From Actinomycetota bacterium (GTDB lineage Bacteria; Actinomycetota; Thermoleophilia; Gaiellales; Gaiellaceae): DNA of 64,000 bases. Both the position numbers and the translations under genes were made by a program. Below the pieces are notes generated by a model. The model made no database searches. It was not told the origin of the DNA and saw nothing but the letters and a program-made list of their open reading frames with translations. Each line of letters opens with the position of its first letter. Position 1 is the first letter of the stretch. The stretch spans positions 1 through 64,000 of the forward strand of contig VAWR01000056.1 of NCBI GenBank assembly GCA_005885245.1, read 5' to 3'. Positions 24,693 to 33,341 of the stretch are shown one piece after another.

Positions 24693-26844
24693 GGACCTGG
24701 GAGAAACCGTCGGTGCCGTTCCCCGAGCGCGTCGTCGTCTGCGGCGGCGTGTATGAGCCCGAGCCGGACGAGGAGGAGGAGGAGTAGTACCCGCCGCTCA
24801 TTGCGTACTGGAGGTTGTGCGCGATCCAGATCGGCGAATCCTTCGGGGTCGGAAACGCCTTCGGGAACCGGGCGTAGTAGGAGGCCCGCTCCATGAACAG
24901 CTTCCAGATAGTCGCGGGGAAGGTGGGGCCGGAGACGGAGATTCCGTGGACCGAGCGCATCGGGATCTCGCCCCCCGGATAGCCGATCCAGACGGTCGCC
25001 TCGAGCCCGGGGACGAAACCGCAGAACCACGCGTCTGCGAAGTTGTCCGTCGTCCCGGTCTTTCCGGCCGAGGTCTTGCCGAAGTACGCGCCGACACCGG
25101 TGCCGGATGTCATGTTCTCCTCGAGGATCCGCACGACCTCGGCGGCGACCCAGTCGGGCACGGCGCGCCTGCGTTGGGGCACACCCCAGCCCGCGTCGGT
25201 GTCGACCTTCCCGCCGGGCAGGACGACCTTTCGGATCGCCATCGGCTTCGAGTAGATGCCGCCGGCCGCCAGCGTCGCGTAGACCGAGGCCATGTCCATC
25301 GGCGTCACGACGCGAGAGCCGAGGCCCATGGAGGGAACGTAGGCGCCGTCGCTCGTGTGGAGGTCCGTCTGAACACCGAGGCGGCGCGCGATGTCGGCGA
25401 TGTTCTCCGGGCCGACGTCGAGCGACAGACGTGCGTACACGGTGTTGTCGGAGCGCAACGTGCCGTTCTCGATCGAGGTCGCGCCGATGTAGGTGTGGTC
25501 GTACGTCTGCGGGCACCAGGCGGTCGGCGGATTGGTGTCGCACGATCCGGTTCCGCTCGGGTCGTACTTGAACGGAGCCGAGAGATAGGTCGTCGTCGCA
25601 GGGTTGATCCCCTGAGAGACCGCCGTCGTGAGGACGATCGCCTTGAAGGTCGAGCCCGGCTGGCGACGCGCCGACGACGCGAAATTCACCTGGTTCTTCG
25701 GATTGCCCGGACTCACCTCGGTCATCGCCCGGATCGCGCCGTTCCCCGGATTGATCGAGACGATCGCTGCGGCCGGGTCGGTGGAATAGGGCAGCGTGCG
25801 CTTGATCGCCTCGAGCGCGAAGCGCTGCAGACGCGGATCGATGGTGGTGTACACCCTCAGTCCGCCGGAACGCACGGTGTTCGAGCCGTACTGCCTCTGC
25901 AGCTCGTCACGCACGTAGCTGAAGAAGTACGGCTCGCGGATATGCGTGTACAGACGTCCGGCCTTGAGATGCAGGTTTCGAACCGCAACCGCATTTGCGT
26001 ACTCGCTCGAGGTGAGATCACCGTTCTCGAGCATTGCCTTCAGCACCTCATCGCGGCGCGCAATCGCCTGGGACGGGCGATGGAACGGGTCGAACAGCGA
26101 CGGCGCCTGCGGGAGCCCGGCGAGGAGCGCGGATTCGGTCAGGCTCAGCTTGCGCGCCGGCTTCGAAAAGTACGTCTGCGCCGCCGCTTCGATCCCGTAG
26201 GCGTGGTTTCCGTAGTAGACCTGGTTCATATAGGCGGTCAGGATCCACTGCTTGCCGCCGTGGCCCCCGTATTCCGAGTCCTTCTGCCGGGCGAGCTTGA
26301 TCGCGAGGCACGCCTCGGTCGCCTTGCGCCCGAGCGTCTGCGACTTCTTCTTGATGTAGAGGTTGCGGACGAGCTGCTGCGTGATCGTCGAGCCCCCCTG
26401 CACGACCTTCCCTGCTCTCACGTCCGCGTAAAGGGCGCGCACGATGCCGAACCAGTCGAGTGCGCCATGGCTGAAGAACCGGCGATCCTCGATGGCGACC
26501 GTCGCCTTGGGGACCCAGTCGCTGATCTGTGCGAGCGGGATCGGTTGGCGGTTTCTCTCCGCCGGGATCGAGCCCAGCAGTGAGCCGTCCGCTGCGTACA
26601 CGAACGAGTTCTCACCGACCTCGACGGGCTTGAGCGAGTCGAGATCGCAACTCGACATGAACACAGCTGCGCCGGTGAAGCTCGAGACGACGAGCACGAC
26701 GAAGGTGCCGAGGAGGATCCCGAGCGCGAGTCGTCCGACGCGCTTGCGCCGGTTCCTCACCCGTTCGCGCCTTCGCTTTCTCAAACGCTGGAGCAGCAGG
26801 GGGTCGGGCGCCGGACGGCGGCGCCCTCGGGGCGGTGGGCTCAC
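24670..26844 (-). CDS. class A penicillin-binding protein (bifunctional transglycosylase/transpeptidase)
   Basis: A 724-residue peptidoglycan synthase. It has a very basic cytosolic tail (1-37), one membrane helix (38-60), and a GT51 transglycosylase with catalytic Glu119 in AIEDRRFFSH and GGSTITQQLVRN. The transpeptidase has Ser398 in PGSTFK, an SDN motif around residue 469 and KTGT near 598. The C-terminus is a Ser/Gly/Thr-rich tail. It starts GTG overlapping the mscS stop (GTGA), so both may be made together. Confidence 0.96.
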   Translation of the reverse strand: MSPPPRGRRRPAPDPLLLQRLRKRRRERVRNRRKRVGRLALGILLGTFVVLVVSSFTGAAVFMSSCDLDSLKPVEVGENSFVYAADGSLLGSIPAERNRQPIPLAQISDWVPKATVAIEDRRFFSHGALDWFGIVRALYADVRAGKVVQGGSTITQQLVRNLYIKKKSQTLGRKATEACLAIKLARQKDSEYGGHGGKQWILTAYMNQVYYGNHAYGIEAAAQTYFSKPARKLSLTESALLAGLPQAPSLFDPFHRPSQAIARRDEVLKAMLENGDLTSSEYANAVAVRNLHLKAGRLYTHIREPYFFSYVRDELQRQYGSNTVRSGGLRVYTTIDPRLQRFALEAIKRTLPYSTDPAAAIVSINPGNGAIRAMTEVSPGNPKNQVNFASSARRQPGSTFKAIVLTTAVSQGINPATTTYLSAPFKYDPSGTGSCDTNPPTAWCPQTYDHTYIGATSIENGTLRSDNTVYARLSLDVGPENIADIARRLGVQTDLHTSDGAYVPSMGLGSRVVTPMDMASVYATLAAGGIYSKPMAIRKVVLPGGKVDTDAGWGVPQRRRAVPDWVAAEVVRILEENMTSGTGVGAYFGKTSAGKTGTTDNFADAWFCGFVPGLEATVWIGYPGGEIPMRSVHGISVSGPTFPATIWKLFMERASYYARFPKAFPTPKDSPIWIAHNLQYAMSGGYYSSSSSSGSGSYTPPQTTTRSGNGTDGFSQVPGNGSPP

Positions 26845-27557
26845 GCGTAGACGCCTTCCGCCCGGAGCGTCTCGTAGGCGCGCAGGCGAAGCTCACGCTG
26901 CACCCGCTCGGCGGCGGCCTCGTCGGAGGCGGGCACGCGAAGAACGACGGTCGCACTCCCCGACAGATCGCTCACGAACGCCTCGGCGCCGTCCGCGAGG
27001 GTGCGAAGCCGGTCCACGACGGCACTCAAGTCTCGGCCTAGTGGAACCTGGAGGCTGATCTCGGCGACCTTCTCTCGACTGCGAATCGTGGAATTGCGAA
27101 TCGTATCCGAGGCCAGCTTCTCGTTCGGGATCACCAGGCGATCGCCGTTCGCGGTGCGCACGAAGGTATAGATGAGCCCGATCTCTTCGACGATTCCCTC
27201 GGTGTCCTCGACCACGACGTCGTCGCCGAGCCGCAACGGCTGGGTAAATGCGATCAGCAGACCGGCCACGAAGTTCCCGAGCGTCCGCTGGGAGGCGAAG
27301 CCGACGACGATCCCGAGCACCGCGGAGGACGCGAGCAGTCCGCCGGCAACCGCCCGGACCTGCGGGATCACGAGCAGCGCGGAGAGCAGGCCGACGAACA
27401 TGATCGTCGTCGTCACGCTCCGCCGAACGACCCGATAGCGCGTGATCGCCTCGGGCGGAAGATCGCGGCGCGCGATGCGCCGGTCGATCAGGCGCGCCAC
27501 CACGGTGGTGGCGAACATCACGACACCCACGATGACCAGTCGCTGCCAGAGCGGCAT
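26841..27557 (-). CDS. small-conductance mechanosensitive channel (MscS family)
   Basis: A 238-residue MscS-type channel releasing solutes on osmotic down-shock. Three N-terminal helices are seen; the pore helix is LLASSAVLGIVVGFASQRTL (about 85-104), followed by GNFVAGLLIAFTQPLRLGD and the beta-domain with GIVEEIGLIYTFVR and VIPNEKLAS. Starts ATG at 27557, six bases after the small gene upstream, and overlaps the PBP gene as GTGA. Confidence 0.94.
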   Translation of the reverse strand: MPLWQRLVIVGVVMFATTVVARLIDRRIARRDLPPEAITRYRVVRRSVTTTIMFVGLLSALLVIPQVRAVAGGLLASSAVLGIVVGFASQRTLGNFVAGLLIAFTQPLRLGDDVVVEDTEGIVEEIGLIYTFVRTANGDRLVIPNEKLASDTIRNSTIRSREKVAEISLQVPLGRDLSAVVDRLRTLADGAEAFVSDLSGSATVVLRVPASDEAAAERVQRELRLRAYETLRAEGVYA

Positions 27558-27563
27558 GCGCCT

Positions 27564-27692
27564 CTATTCGACGGGAGAGCCACCGTCCTTTGCCACGCGG
27601 GCCCACCGAAAACCCGAATCCGCGCGGACGATCCGGCCGAGCCCGGAGTCGACTTCGACCAGCAGCAAGACATCGAGGGCGCCAACCTTCAC
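27564..27692 (-). CDS. small hypothetical protein (42 aa)
   Basis: A short open frame that starts GTG overlapping the DUF2203 TGA (GTGA) and ends seven bases before the mscS ATG, so it fits the operon exactly. It encodes [17 protein letters not shown], then a basic middle (GRIVRADSGFRWARVAK), ending SPVE. Third-position G+C is high, as in neighbouring genes. I recognise no family. It could equally be a spacer with a chance frame. Confidence 0.45.
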   Translation of the reverse strand: MKVGALDVLLLVEVDSGLGRIVRADSGFRWARVAKDGGSPVE

Positions 27693-28090
27693 AGCGGCAG
27701 TGGCTTCCGCCCCGCAAAGCCCTCGTCGACTCCGTGCCAGTAGCGAACCTCGTCCTCCCCGAGCTTCCAGCAGAGCAGCACGTCTTCGTCACCCCGTTTT
27801 GCCGGAAAGTCGAGCAGGCCCTCTTCGAGGGACTTGACCTCGGCGCCGGCGGCGTTGATCCGCTCGGCGCATTCGGCGATCCCGGCAGCCTCATGCTGGA
27901 TCGTCGCTGCGGCCTCCCGCAGGTCGCTCGGCATCATGTCGCCGCCGTTGCCGGCGATGCGCGTCACGAGCTCGATCTGCAGTTTCTGTGCGGCGGTGAG
28001 CTTGCGGCGGTGCTCGACCATCCGCTCGACGACGGGTCGCAGCTCGGCGAGCGCGGCGTTCGCCTCCTCGGGCGTGAAGGTGCGCGCCAT
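27689..28090 (-). CDS. DUF2203 family protein
   Basis: A 133-residue soluble, largely helical protein beginning MARTFTPEEANAALAELRPV, the DUF2203 signature, with a C-terminal LCWKLGEDEVRYWHGVDEGF segment that is the most conserved part of the family. Function is unknown. It is divergently transcribed from the PIG-V-like gene, 23 bases apart, and heads a run with a small gene, mscS and the PBP. Confidence 0.88.
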   Translation of the reverse strand: MARTFTPEEANAALAELRPVVERMVEHRRKLTAAQKLQIELVTRIAGNGGDMMPSDLREAAATIQHEAAGIAECAERINAAGAEVKSLEEGLLDFPAKRGDEDVLLCWKLGEDEVRYWHGVDEGFAGRKPLPL

Positions 28091-28113
28091 CGCGGCACTA
28101 TGATCATCCGGCC

Positions 28114-29244
28114 GTGCGCCCGGGTCAAAGGCAAGCGCTCGATGTCTACCTCTGGAGCCGCGCGGCGATCTGGAGCGCCGCGATCTTCGCTCTGTACTGG
28201 TTCGAGCCCAATCGACATCCACACGCGGACCGCTGGGACTCGCCGCTGATCCACGATCTCGGGTCGTTGACCGACGTCTGGGCTCGTTGGGACAGCGTGT
28301 TCTTCGTCCGCATCGCCGAACACGGCTACGACGGCGCCTCTGCCGCCTTCTATCCGCTCTACCCCGGGCTCATCGCGGTGCTCGGGCGCGTCTTCTTCGG
28401 CCACTACGTCCTGGCCGGCGTCGTCATCTCGCTTGCCGCCGCACTGGGCTCGTTCTTGCTGCTGCACCGGCTGGCGCTGCAGCGGCTCGGCGAAGAAGGC
28501 GCCTGGCGCACTGTCGTCTATCTCGCAATCTTTCCGATGTCGCTGTTCCTCCAGGCGGTGTACAGCGAATCGCTTTACCTCCTGCTTGTGCTGGCGGCGT
28601 TTCTCGCGGCGGAGCGCGGCAGCTTCAAAGGTGCAGGCCTGCTCAGCGGACTGGCGATCCTCACACGAGTCACCGGTGTGGCGCTTCTTCCTGCGCTTGC
28701 AATCCTGGCCTGGCGGGAGCGCGAACGTCTGCGCGCTTTCGCAGGACTGGCGGTTGCCGTGCCTGTCGCCGCCGTCTATCCGCTCGTGCTCTGGCAACAG
28801 CTGGGCGACCCCTGGGCCTTCTGGAACGCCCAGGACCAGTGGCATCGGCACCTCTCGCCGGCCGGCCCGTTCGGTGGCATCTGGAGTGCGCTGACCCACT
28901 GGACTCCCTCCAACGCAGGCCCCCAGCATGCCGTCGCGGTCAACACGGAAGGACTCGTCGCGCTCGTGCTCTTCGTCGGGCTGACGGTCGTAGCATGGCG
29001 CCGGTTCGGAGCGCCGTACGGGCTCTTCGCCGCCTTGAGCCTCGCGCTTCCGCTCAGCTACCCGAGCTCGCGCTGGCCGCTCCTCTCTCTACCGCGCTTC
29101 GGTTTGGTGATCTTCCCTCTCTTCCTCGCAGTCGCCGCCCTCGCTGCCGAGCGGCCCCGTGTCCACACAGCGATCGTCGCGTGCAGCGCGCTCTTCCTCG
29201 GTGTCGCCGTGGTGCAGTGGGCGCTCTGGCAGTGGGTCGCGTGA
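28114..29244 (+). CDS. PIG-V-like membrane mannosyltransferase
   Basis: A 376-residue GT-C protein with about nine helices. The motif WARWDSVFFVRIAEHGYDG (about 64-82), followed by AAFYPLYPGLIAVLG, is the hallmark of the PIG-V/GPI mannosyltransferase II relatives found in actinobacteria. It probably uses a polyprenyl-phosphate mannose donor; the acceptor is unknown. GTG at 28114 follows a TATGAT box (28099-28104) by nine bases, so the mRNA is nearly leaderless. The HAD gene starts within its stop (GTGA). Confidence 0.87.
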   Translation: MRPGQRQALDVYLWSRAAIWSAAIFALYWFEPNRHPHADRWDSPLIHDLGSLTDVWARWDSVFFVRIAEHGYDGASAAFYPLYPGLIAVLGRVFFGHYVLAGVVISLAAALGSFLLLHRLALQRLGEEGAWRTVVYLAIFPMSLFLQAVYSESLYLLLVLAAFLAAERGSFKGAGLLSGLAILTRVTGVALLPALAILAWRERERLRAFAGLAVAVPVAAVYPLVLWQQLGDPWAFWNAQDQWHRHLSPAGPFGGIWSALTHWTPSNAGPQHAVAVNTEGLVALVLFVGLTVVAWRRFGAPYGLFAALSLALPLSYPSSRWPLLSLPRFGLVIFPLFLAVAALAAERPRVHTAIVACSALFLGVAVVQWALWQWVA

Positions 29245-29861
29245 AGGCCGCCGAACTCGACGCCGTGACACTGGACGCACACGGGACGCTGCTGCGGCTC
29301 CGCGATCCGGTCCCAGCGCTGCTCGGCGCACTCGCCGAACGCGGAGTCCAGCGAAGCGCGGAGACGGTGGAGGCAGGCTTCCGAGTGGAGGCAGCGCACT
29401 ACGGCCCCCGCGCGAGCGAAGGGCACGACGAGGACAGCCTCGCTCGTTTGCAGCGCGAATGCGCGGGCGTTTTCCTCGACGCCGTGGAGTCCGATCTCGA
29501 TGTCGACGAGTTCGCCCCGGCGTACGTCGGCTCCCTCCGGTTCGAGGTGCTTCCCGGAGTGGTGAAGTCGCTCGGGCGGCTACACGCGCTCGGACTCGCC
29601 CTTGCGGTCGTGGCCAACTGGGATCTCAGCCTGCAGCGACTGCTCGTCGAAGCAGGCATCGGCGACCGCTTCGCCATCGTCATCCACGCCGCTCTCAAAC
29701 CGGCGCCCGACGGGATTCTCCGAGCGCTGGGCGAGCTCGGGGTCCAGCCCGGTCGGGCGTTGCACGTCGGCGACGACGGCGCGGACGAAGAGGCCGCTCG
29801 GAGAGCCGGCGCGCACTTTGCGTGGGCGCCTCTGCCGGCGGTCGTCTCGGGGCTCGCGTGA
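29241..29861 (+). CDS. HAD-family hydrolase
   Basis: A 206-residue haloacid-dehalogenase-type phosphatase. Motif I reads TLDAHGTLLRL (about 9-19), with His where DxDGT phosphatases have Asp. Motif II is VVANWDLS, the lysine is in HAALKPAPDG, and motif IV is HVGDDGADEEAARRAG (about 170-185). Substrate unknown. The gene sits between the mannosyltransferase and the CPBP protease, with GTGA overlaps on both sides, so all three are translationally coupled. Confidence 0.88.
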   Translation: MKAAELDAVTLDAHGTLLRLRDPVPALLGALAERGVQRSAETVEAGFRVEAAHYGPRASEGHDEDSLARLQRECAGVFLDAVESDLDVDEFAPAYVGSLRFEVLPGVVKSLGRLHALGLALAVVANWDLSLQRLLVEAGIGDRFAIVIHAALKPAPDGILRALGELGVQPGRALHVGDDGADEEAARRAGAHFAWAPLPAVVSGLA

Positions 29862-30565
29862 AGAAACCGCTCGTTCTCTGGAGCAGTTTCGTCGCAGCGT
29901 TCGCGACCCTGAGCTACTCGCTTCGCTTCACCGAGGGGAAGCCGCCAAAGGATCTGCTCTACAAGTGGTCGACGGCCGCGGGCAACCTCTTCCAGTTCGC
30001 GATCATTGCCGCGATCGTCTACGGAATCGCCGGACTGGGCGAGCGCCGACGGCTCCTGGCGCTCCGACGACCCACATCGTGGCGTCGGTCGGTCAAGATC
30101 GGGATCGGGATCGGGATCGGGATGATCGCACTGAGTTATGTGCTCGCCCCGCTTCTCCATCCCGGCCAGGAGCAGGGAATCACACCCGATACCTGGCAAC
30201 CCGATCACGCTGCGGCCTACGTCGGGAACGGTCTCGTGGTCGCCGTCGTCGCTCCAATCGTGGAGGAGCTCACCTTCCGGGGTCTCGGGTACTCGCTGCT
30301 CGTTCGCTACGGGCGCTGGACGGCGATCGTCCTCGTCGGAATCGCGTTCGGGCTCGCGCACGGTCTCGTCGAGGCGTTTCCCTTCCTCGCCGCGTTCGGG
30401 GCAGGCCTCGCCTATCTCCGCAGCAAGGTCGATAGCGTGTACCCGGGCATGGTCGTGCACGGCCTCTTCAACGCAGTCGCATTGACCGTTGCCGTTTCGG
30501 GCAAACCCCAGGCGGATATTCTGCGCGCGTGCGCCGCGGCCTGGTCTGCGCCTTCGCTCTTCTGA
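29858..30565 (+). CDS. CPBP-family intramembrane metalloprotease
   Basis: A 235-residue membrane protein of the Abi/CAAX protease class. Motif 1 is VEELTFRGLGYSLL (Glu-Glu and Arg, about 133-146), motif 2 FGLAHGLVEAF supplies His, and motif 3 is VVHGLFNAVAL. An unusual tandem GATCGG repeat (30097-30120) encodes IGIGIGIG in one helix. Starts GTG overlapping the HAD stop (GTGA) and overlaps the next gene by 37 bases. The substrate is unknown. Confidence 0.9.
   Translation: MKKPLVLWSSFVAAFATLSYSLRFTEGKPPKDLLYKWSTAAGNLFQFAIIAAIVYGIAGLGERRRLLALRRPTSWRRSVKIGIGIGIGMIALSYVLAPLLHPGQEQGITPDTWQPDHAAAYVGNGLVVAVVAPIVEELTFRGLGYSLLVRYGRWTAIVLVGIAFGLAHGLVEAFPFLAAFGAGLAYLRSKVDSVYPGMVVHGLFNAVALTVAVSGKPQADILRACAAAWSAPSLF
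30097..30120. repeat. hexanucleotide tandem repeat GATCGG x4 inside the CPBP gene
   Basis: Four perfect GATCGG copies, in frame, encoding alternating Ile-Gly in a predicted transmembrane helix. Copy-number change would add or remove two residues without a frameshift. Confidence 0.8.
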
Positions 30566-31890
30566 TCCTCGTTCCGGCCGCGACCGGAGCGCCGACACCT
30601 GCCGTCACCGTGCAGGCCACCCCGACGGCGGGCCAGGCACCCCTCCAGGTGACTTTCGCTGCAAGTGGTGAGGCGATCTCGTACCACTGGGACTTCGGCG
30701 ACGGCAGCTCAGCGGACGGCCCGAACGTCCAGCACACGTACGCCGCCGGCCGCTGGACAGCGACGCTGACCGCCCGCTCGAGCAGCGGCGAGACGTCGAC
30801 GCAGACGACGGTCGTCACCGCATACGGCCTCACCCTCACAGCGCCCAATCCGGCCAGGTACGGGCGGCGCGCCGTTTTCCGCGGATCCCTGGTTCCGGCA
30901 GAGGGCAACGTCGCCGTTGCGCTGACCGGGCCACGCGGCAGGCTCGCCACTGCGCGGACCAAGGGGAACGGCGCCTACACGGCGGTCGCCCGCGTCCGGC
31001 AGCCCGGCGCCTACGTTGCGACGAGCGAGCGCGCAGCGTCGACACCCTTCGAGGTACGAGTCGCGCCGAAGCTCGTGACCGGCTTTGCGGGTAGCGGCGC
31101 GCGCGGCAGCCCCTACTTCTTCACCGCGCGGCTGGTTCCCGCGAGCGCCGGCAAGCTCGCCCTCAGGATCACGCGTGAGGGCGAGGTGCTGATCGACCAC
31201 ACGTACCAGGCCAGCGTTCGCGTCAAGCTCGACACACGCAGGCTGACGAGCTACGAGGTTCGAGTCGAGGCGCTTCCGAACGCCGGCTACGCGGGAGTCT
31301 CGCGGGTCAGGCAGGCGAACGTCGTGCTTCCCAGGCTCGCCGTCGGCGCACGTAACGGCGCGGTCGCGCAGCTCGGCGACCAGCTGCGGCGGCAGCACTA
31401 TGCGGCGCCGTACGGGCTGAGCTTCGACGGTCGGATGGTGGATGCCGTCTATGCCTTCCAGAAGGTGAACGGCCTTCCGCGGACCGGCGTCGTCGACCAG
31501 CGCTTCTGGCGCGCGCTCTCCAATCCCCGCTCGGCCCGGCCCCGCTTTGCGCGCCCCGCTTCTCACCTCGAGGTCAACAAAGGCCTCCAGGTCCTCTACG
31601 TCGTCCGCCACGCGGGTGTCGCCCTGATCGTCCCGATCTCGACTGCCGGCGTCCCCGGTACCTACACCCCGGTGGGACGGTTTGCCGTCTATCGCAAGGT
31701 GGTCGGCTTCGACCCCAGCCCACTCGGCACGCTGTACGACCCGCTGTACTTCACTGGTGGCTATGCAATCCACGGCAATCCCTCGGTGCCGCCCTACCCT
31801 GCGAGCCATGGCTGCGTCCGCGTTCCGATGTGGGTCGCGCCGTATCTTTATCGCACGATCCCGTACGGCGAGACGGTCTACGTGTACTAG
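30529..31890 (+). CDS. secreted L,D-transpeptidase with PKD and peptidoglycan-binding domains
   Basis: A 453-residue exported protein. The signal peptide RRGLVCAFALLILVPAATGA is followed by a PKD domain (about 26-95, with YHWDFGDGSS), Ig-like segments, a peptidoglycan-binding repeat (about 283-328, VDAVYAFQKVNGLPRTGVVD) and a YkuD catalytic domain ending with HGNPSVPPYPASHGCVRVP, whose His and Cys are catalytic. It makes 3-3 peptidoglycan cross-links or attaches proteins. It starts GTG 37 bases inside the CPBP gene. Confidence 0.92.
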   Translation: MRRGLVCAFALLILVPAATGAPTPAVTVQATPTAGQAPLQVTFAASGEAISYHWDFGDGSSADGPNVQHTYAAGRWTATLTARSSSGETSTQTTVVTAYGLTLTAPNPARYGRRAVFRGSLVPAEGNVAVALTGPRGRLATARTKGNGAYTAVARVRQPGAYVATSERAASTPFEVRVAPKLVTGFAGSGARGSPYFFTARLVPASAGKLALRITREGEVLIDHTYQASVRVKLDTRRLTSYEVRVEALPNAGYAGVSRVRQANVVLPRLAVGARNGAVAQLGDQLRRQHYAAPYGLSFDGRMVDAVYAFQKVNGLPRTGVVDQRFWRALSNPRSARPRFARPASHLEVNKGLQVLYVVRHAGVALIVPISTAGVPGTYTPVGRFAVYRKVVGFDPSPLGTLYDPLYFTGGYAIHGNPSVPPYPASHGCVRVPMWVAPYLYRTIPYGETVYVY

Positions 31891-31894
31891 CCTC

Positions 31895-32317
31895 ATGCTC
31901 GCCGTGATCGCGCTGACCGGGTGCGCCGGCAAGACGCGCCCCGTCGCCTACGCAGACCTCACGAGCAAAGTGGGGCCGATCGAGTTCACCCGGATCTACG
32001 TTCGGCTCTTTCGAACGCGGACGTCCCTCCTCAAGCTGCTTCGCCAGATGAACCCGGGTCGCACCGTTCGACTGCCGGCGATCGACTTCGGACGCCGGGA
32101 GGTGTTTCTCGTCGCCACGGGTCCCCGGTCGAGCACGGGCTACGCGCTCCGAATCGTGCGCGTCCAAGACGAAGGGAGCCGTGTCGTAGTCGTCGTACAC
32201 GAGGAGACGCCGTCTCTCGGCGATCCGGTCGAGGCCCGGGTGACGTACCCATACCGGCTGATCGCGCTGCCCCGAAGCGACGAGCCTGTCAAGCTCAAAT
32301 GGCCAGGACGACCGTGA
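31895..32317 (+). CDS. putative lipoprotein with PrcB-like C-terminal domain
   Basis: A 140-residue protein whose N-terminus, MLAVIALTGCAGK, is a very short signal ending in a lipobox (LTGC). The body contains VFLVATGPRSSTGYALRIVRV and a late beta strand YPYRLIALPRS; the TGY core resembles the protease-complex PrcB C-terminal fold. It starts 4 bases after the transpeptidase stop. The signal lacks the usual basic residues at this ATG, and no upstream in-frame start exists. Function unknown. Confidence 0.7.
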   Translation: MLAVIALTGCAGKTRPVAYADLTSKVGPIEFTRIYVRLFRTRTSLLKLLRQMNPGRTVRLPAIDFGRREVFLVATGPRSSTGYALRIVRVQDEGSRVVVVVHEETPSLGDPVEARVTYPYRLIALPRSDEPVKLKWPGRP

Positions 32318-32598
32318 ACAACGATCCCCTCATCCGCCGGCTCCGCCAGGAAATCTCCGACACGGACCGTGCCATCGTGGACTCGCTGAACGTGCGTCTG
32401 CGACTGGTCGCGCGCCTCAAGAGCTACAAGGAATCGCGCGGAATCGGCTTCGTCGACCCGGAGCGGGAGGAGTGGATGCTGCAGTACCTCCAGCGCGCAA
32501 ATCGCGGCCCGCTTTCGAACGAAGGACTGAAGGAGCTCTTCGAGGAGATTCTCGACCTGACGAAGCGCGAAGTCGCTCGCGGGGAAGACCGCGCCTAA
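32314..32598 (+). CDS. chorismate mutase (AroQ type II)
   Basis: A 94-residue helical enzyme that turns chorismate into prephenate for Phe/Tyr synthesis. Visible AroQ residues are the N-terminal arginine in RRLRQEISDTDRAIVDSLN, RLRLVARLKSYKESRG with catalytic Arg and Lys, and a C-terminal ELFEEILDLTKREV. GTG at 32314 overlaps the lipoprotein TGA (GTGA); an ATG at 32299 is an alternative. It ends tail-to-tail with the bifunctional-nuclease gene (four shared bases). Confidence 0.9.
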   Translation: MNNDPLIRRLRQEISDTDRAIVDSLNVRLRLVARLKSYKESRGIGFVDPEREEWMLQYLQRANRGPLSNEGLKELFEEILDLTKREVARGEDRA

Positions 32599-33101
32599 TC
32601 GTCTTCGGGCTCGACGGCGAACTCGTCGGGCGTCACCTGGTCGAGGAACTGCTTGAACTCCGAGACCTTCGACTCGATCTCCTCTTCGGTGACCTCCTCG
32701 CCTTCGAACTCGATCGCGGATTCCTCGATCACGTCGTCGGCGGCGAAGATCGGAGCGTCGGCGCGAATGGCCAGAGCGATCGCATCGGACGGGCGCGAGT
32801 CGACCTCGATCTCCGAGCCGTCCAGTTGTACGGTGATCTGCGCGTAGAAAGTGTTCTCGCGCAACTCGGTCACCGTGATGCGCGTCACCTGCGCTCCGAG
32901 TTGCTCCAGCATGTCCGTCACCAGGTCGTGCGTCATCGGTCTCGGGGTCGACGCGCTCTGCAATTTCATCAGGATCGCCGCCGCCTCCGGATGCCCGATC
33001 CAGATCGGGAGGAACTTGTTTCCTTCAGCCGTCTTGAGAAGCACGATCGGCTGCTTGCCGACCAGATCGAAGCTCACCCCGTAGATCTGCATCTCCTGCA
33101 T
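32595..33101 (-). CDS. bifunctional nuclease family protein (BFN/DUF151)
   Basis: A 168-residue protein beginning MQEMQIYGVSFDLVGKQPIVLL, with IWIGHPEAAAI (about 33-43), the typical RPMTHDLVTDMLEQLGA and SRPSDAIALAIRADAPIFA of the BFN family, then an acidic UVR-like tail. Family members are associated with DNase/RNase activity; the bacterial role is unclear. Starts at 33101 (a second ATG lies nine bases later). The preceding 52-codon gene is on the same strand. Confidence 0.92.
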   Translation of the reverse strand: MQEMQIYGVSFDLVGKQPIVLLKTAEGNKFLPIWIGHPEAAAILMKLQSASTPRPMTHDLVTDMLEQLGAQVTRITVTELRENTFYAQITVQLDGSEIEVDSRPSDAIALAIRADAPIFAADDVIEESAIEFEGEEVTEEEIESKVSEFKQFLDQVTPDEFAVEPEDD

Positions 33102-33120
33102 GGGCCACTCTGATGGTAGC

Positions 33121-33279
33121 TCAGGGGTCTCGCGGCGAAACCTCGTCAAGCGGCACCACAATGCGTTCGCCGGTCGCGACATCCTCCAACTCGGCGCGCC
33201 GGTTCGGCACGCTCATGGGTTCAAGCCCACGGAGCACGTAGGAACGACCTTCATAGGTGACGAGATCTCCGATCTTCAT
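33121..33279 (-). CDS. small hypothetical protein (52 aa), beta-rich
   Basis: An ATG-to-TGA frame of 53 codons, MKIGDLVTYEGRSYVLRGL followed by EPMSVPNRR, AELEDVATGERIVVPLDEV and SPRDP. The pattern of alternating strands and the KIGDLVTYEGRSYVLRG opening look like a small SH3/KOW-like barrel. It ends 19 bases before the BFN start and reads in the same direction, so it is probably in that operon. Function is unknown. Confidence 0.72.
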   Translation of the reverse strand: MKIGDLVTYEGRSYVLRGLEPMSVPNRRAELEDVATGERIVVPLDEVSPRDP

Positions 33280-33341
33280 TGCCGCAGGTGAGGACAGACG
33301 CCGCTTCTGCCATCGGCACCCGGGTCACGCCGCGGTATCCC

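Noticed and set aside
26893-27894. 333-codon minus-strand frame over mscS and DUF2203
   Set aside because: Composition and overlap show it is an out-of-frame shadow of two recognised genes.
30097-30120. GATCGG repeat as a phase-variation switch
   Set aside because: The unit is six bases, so copy changes keep the frame; only helix length would alter.
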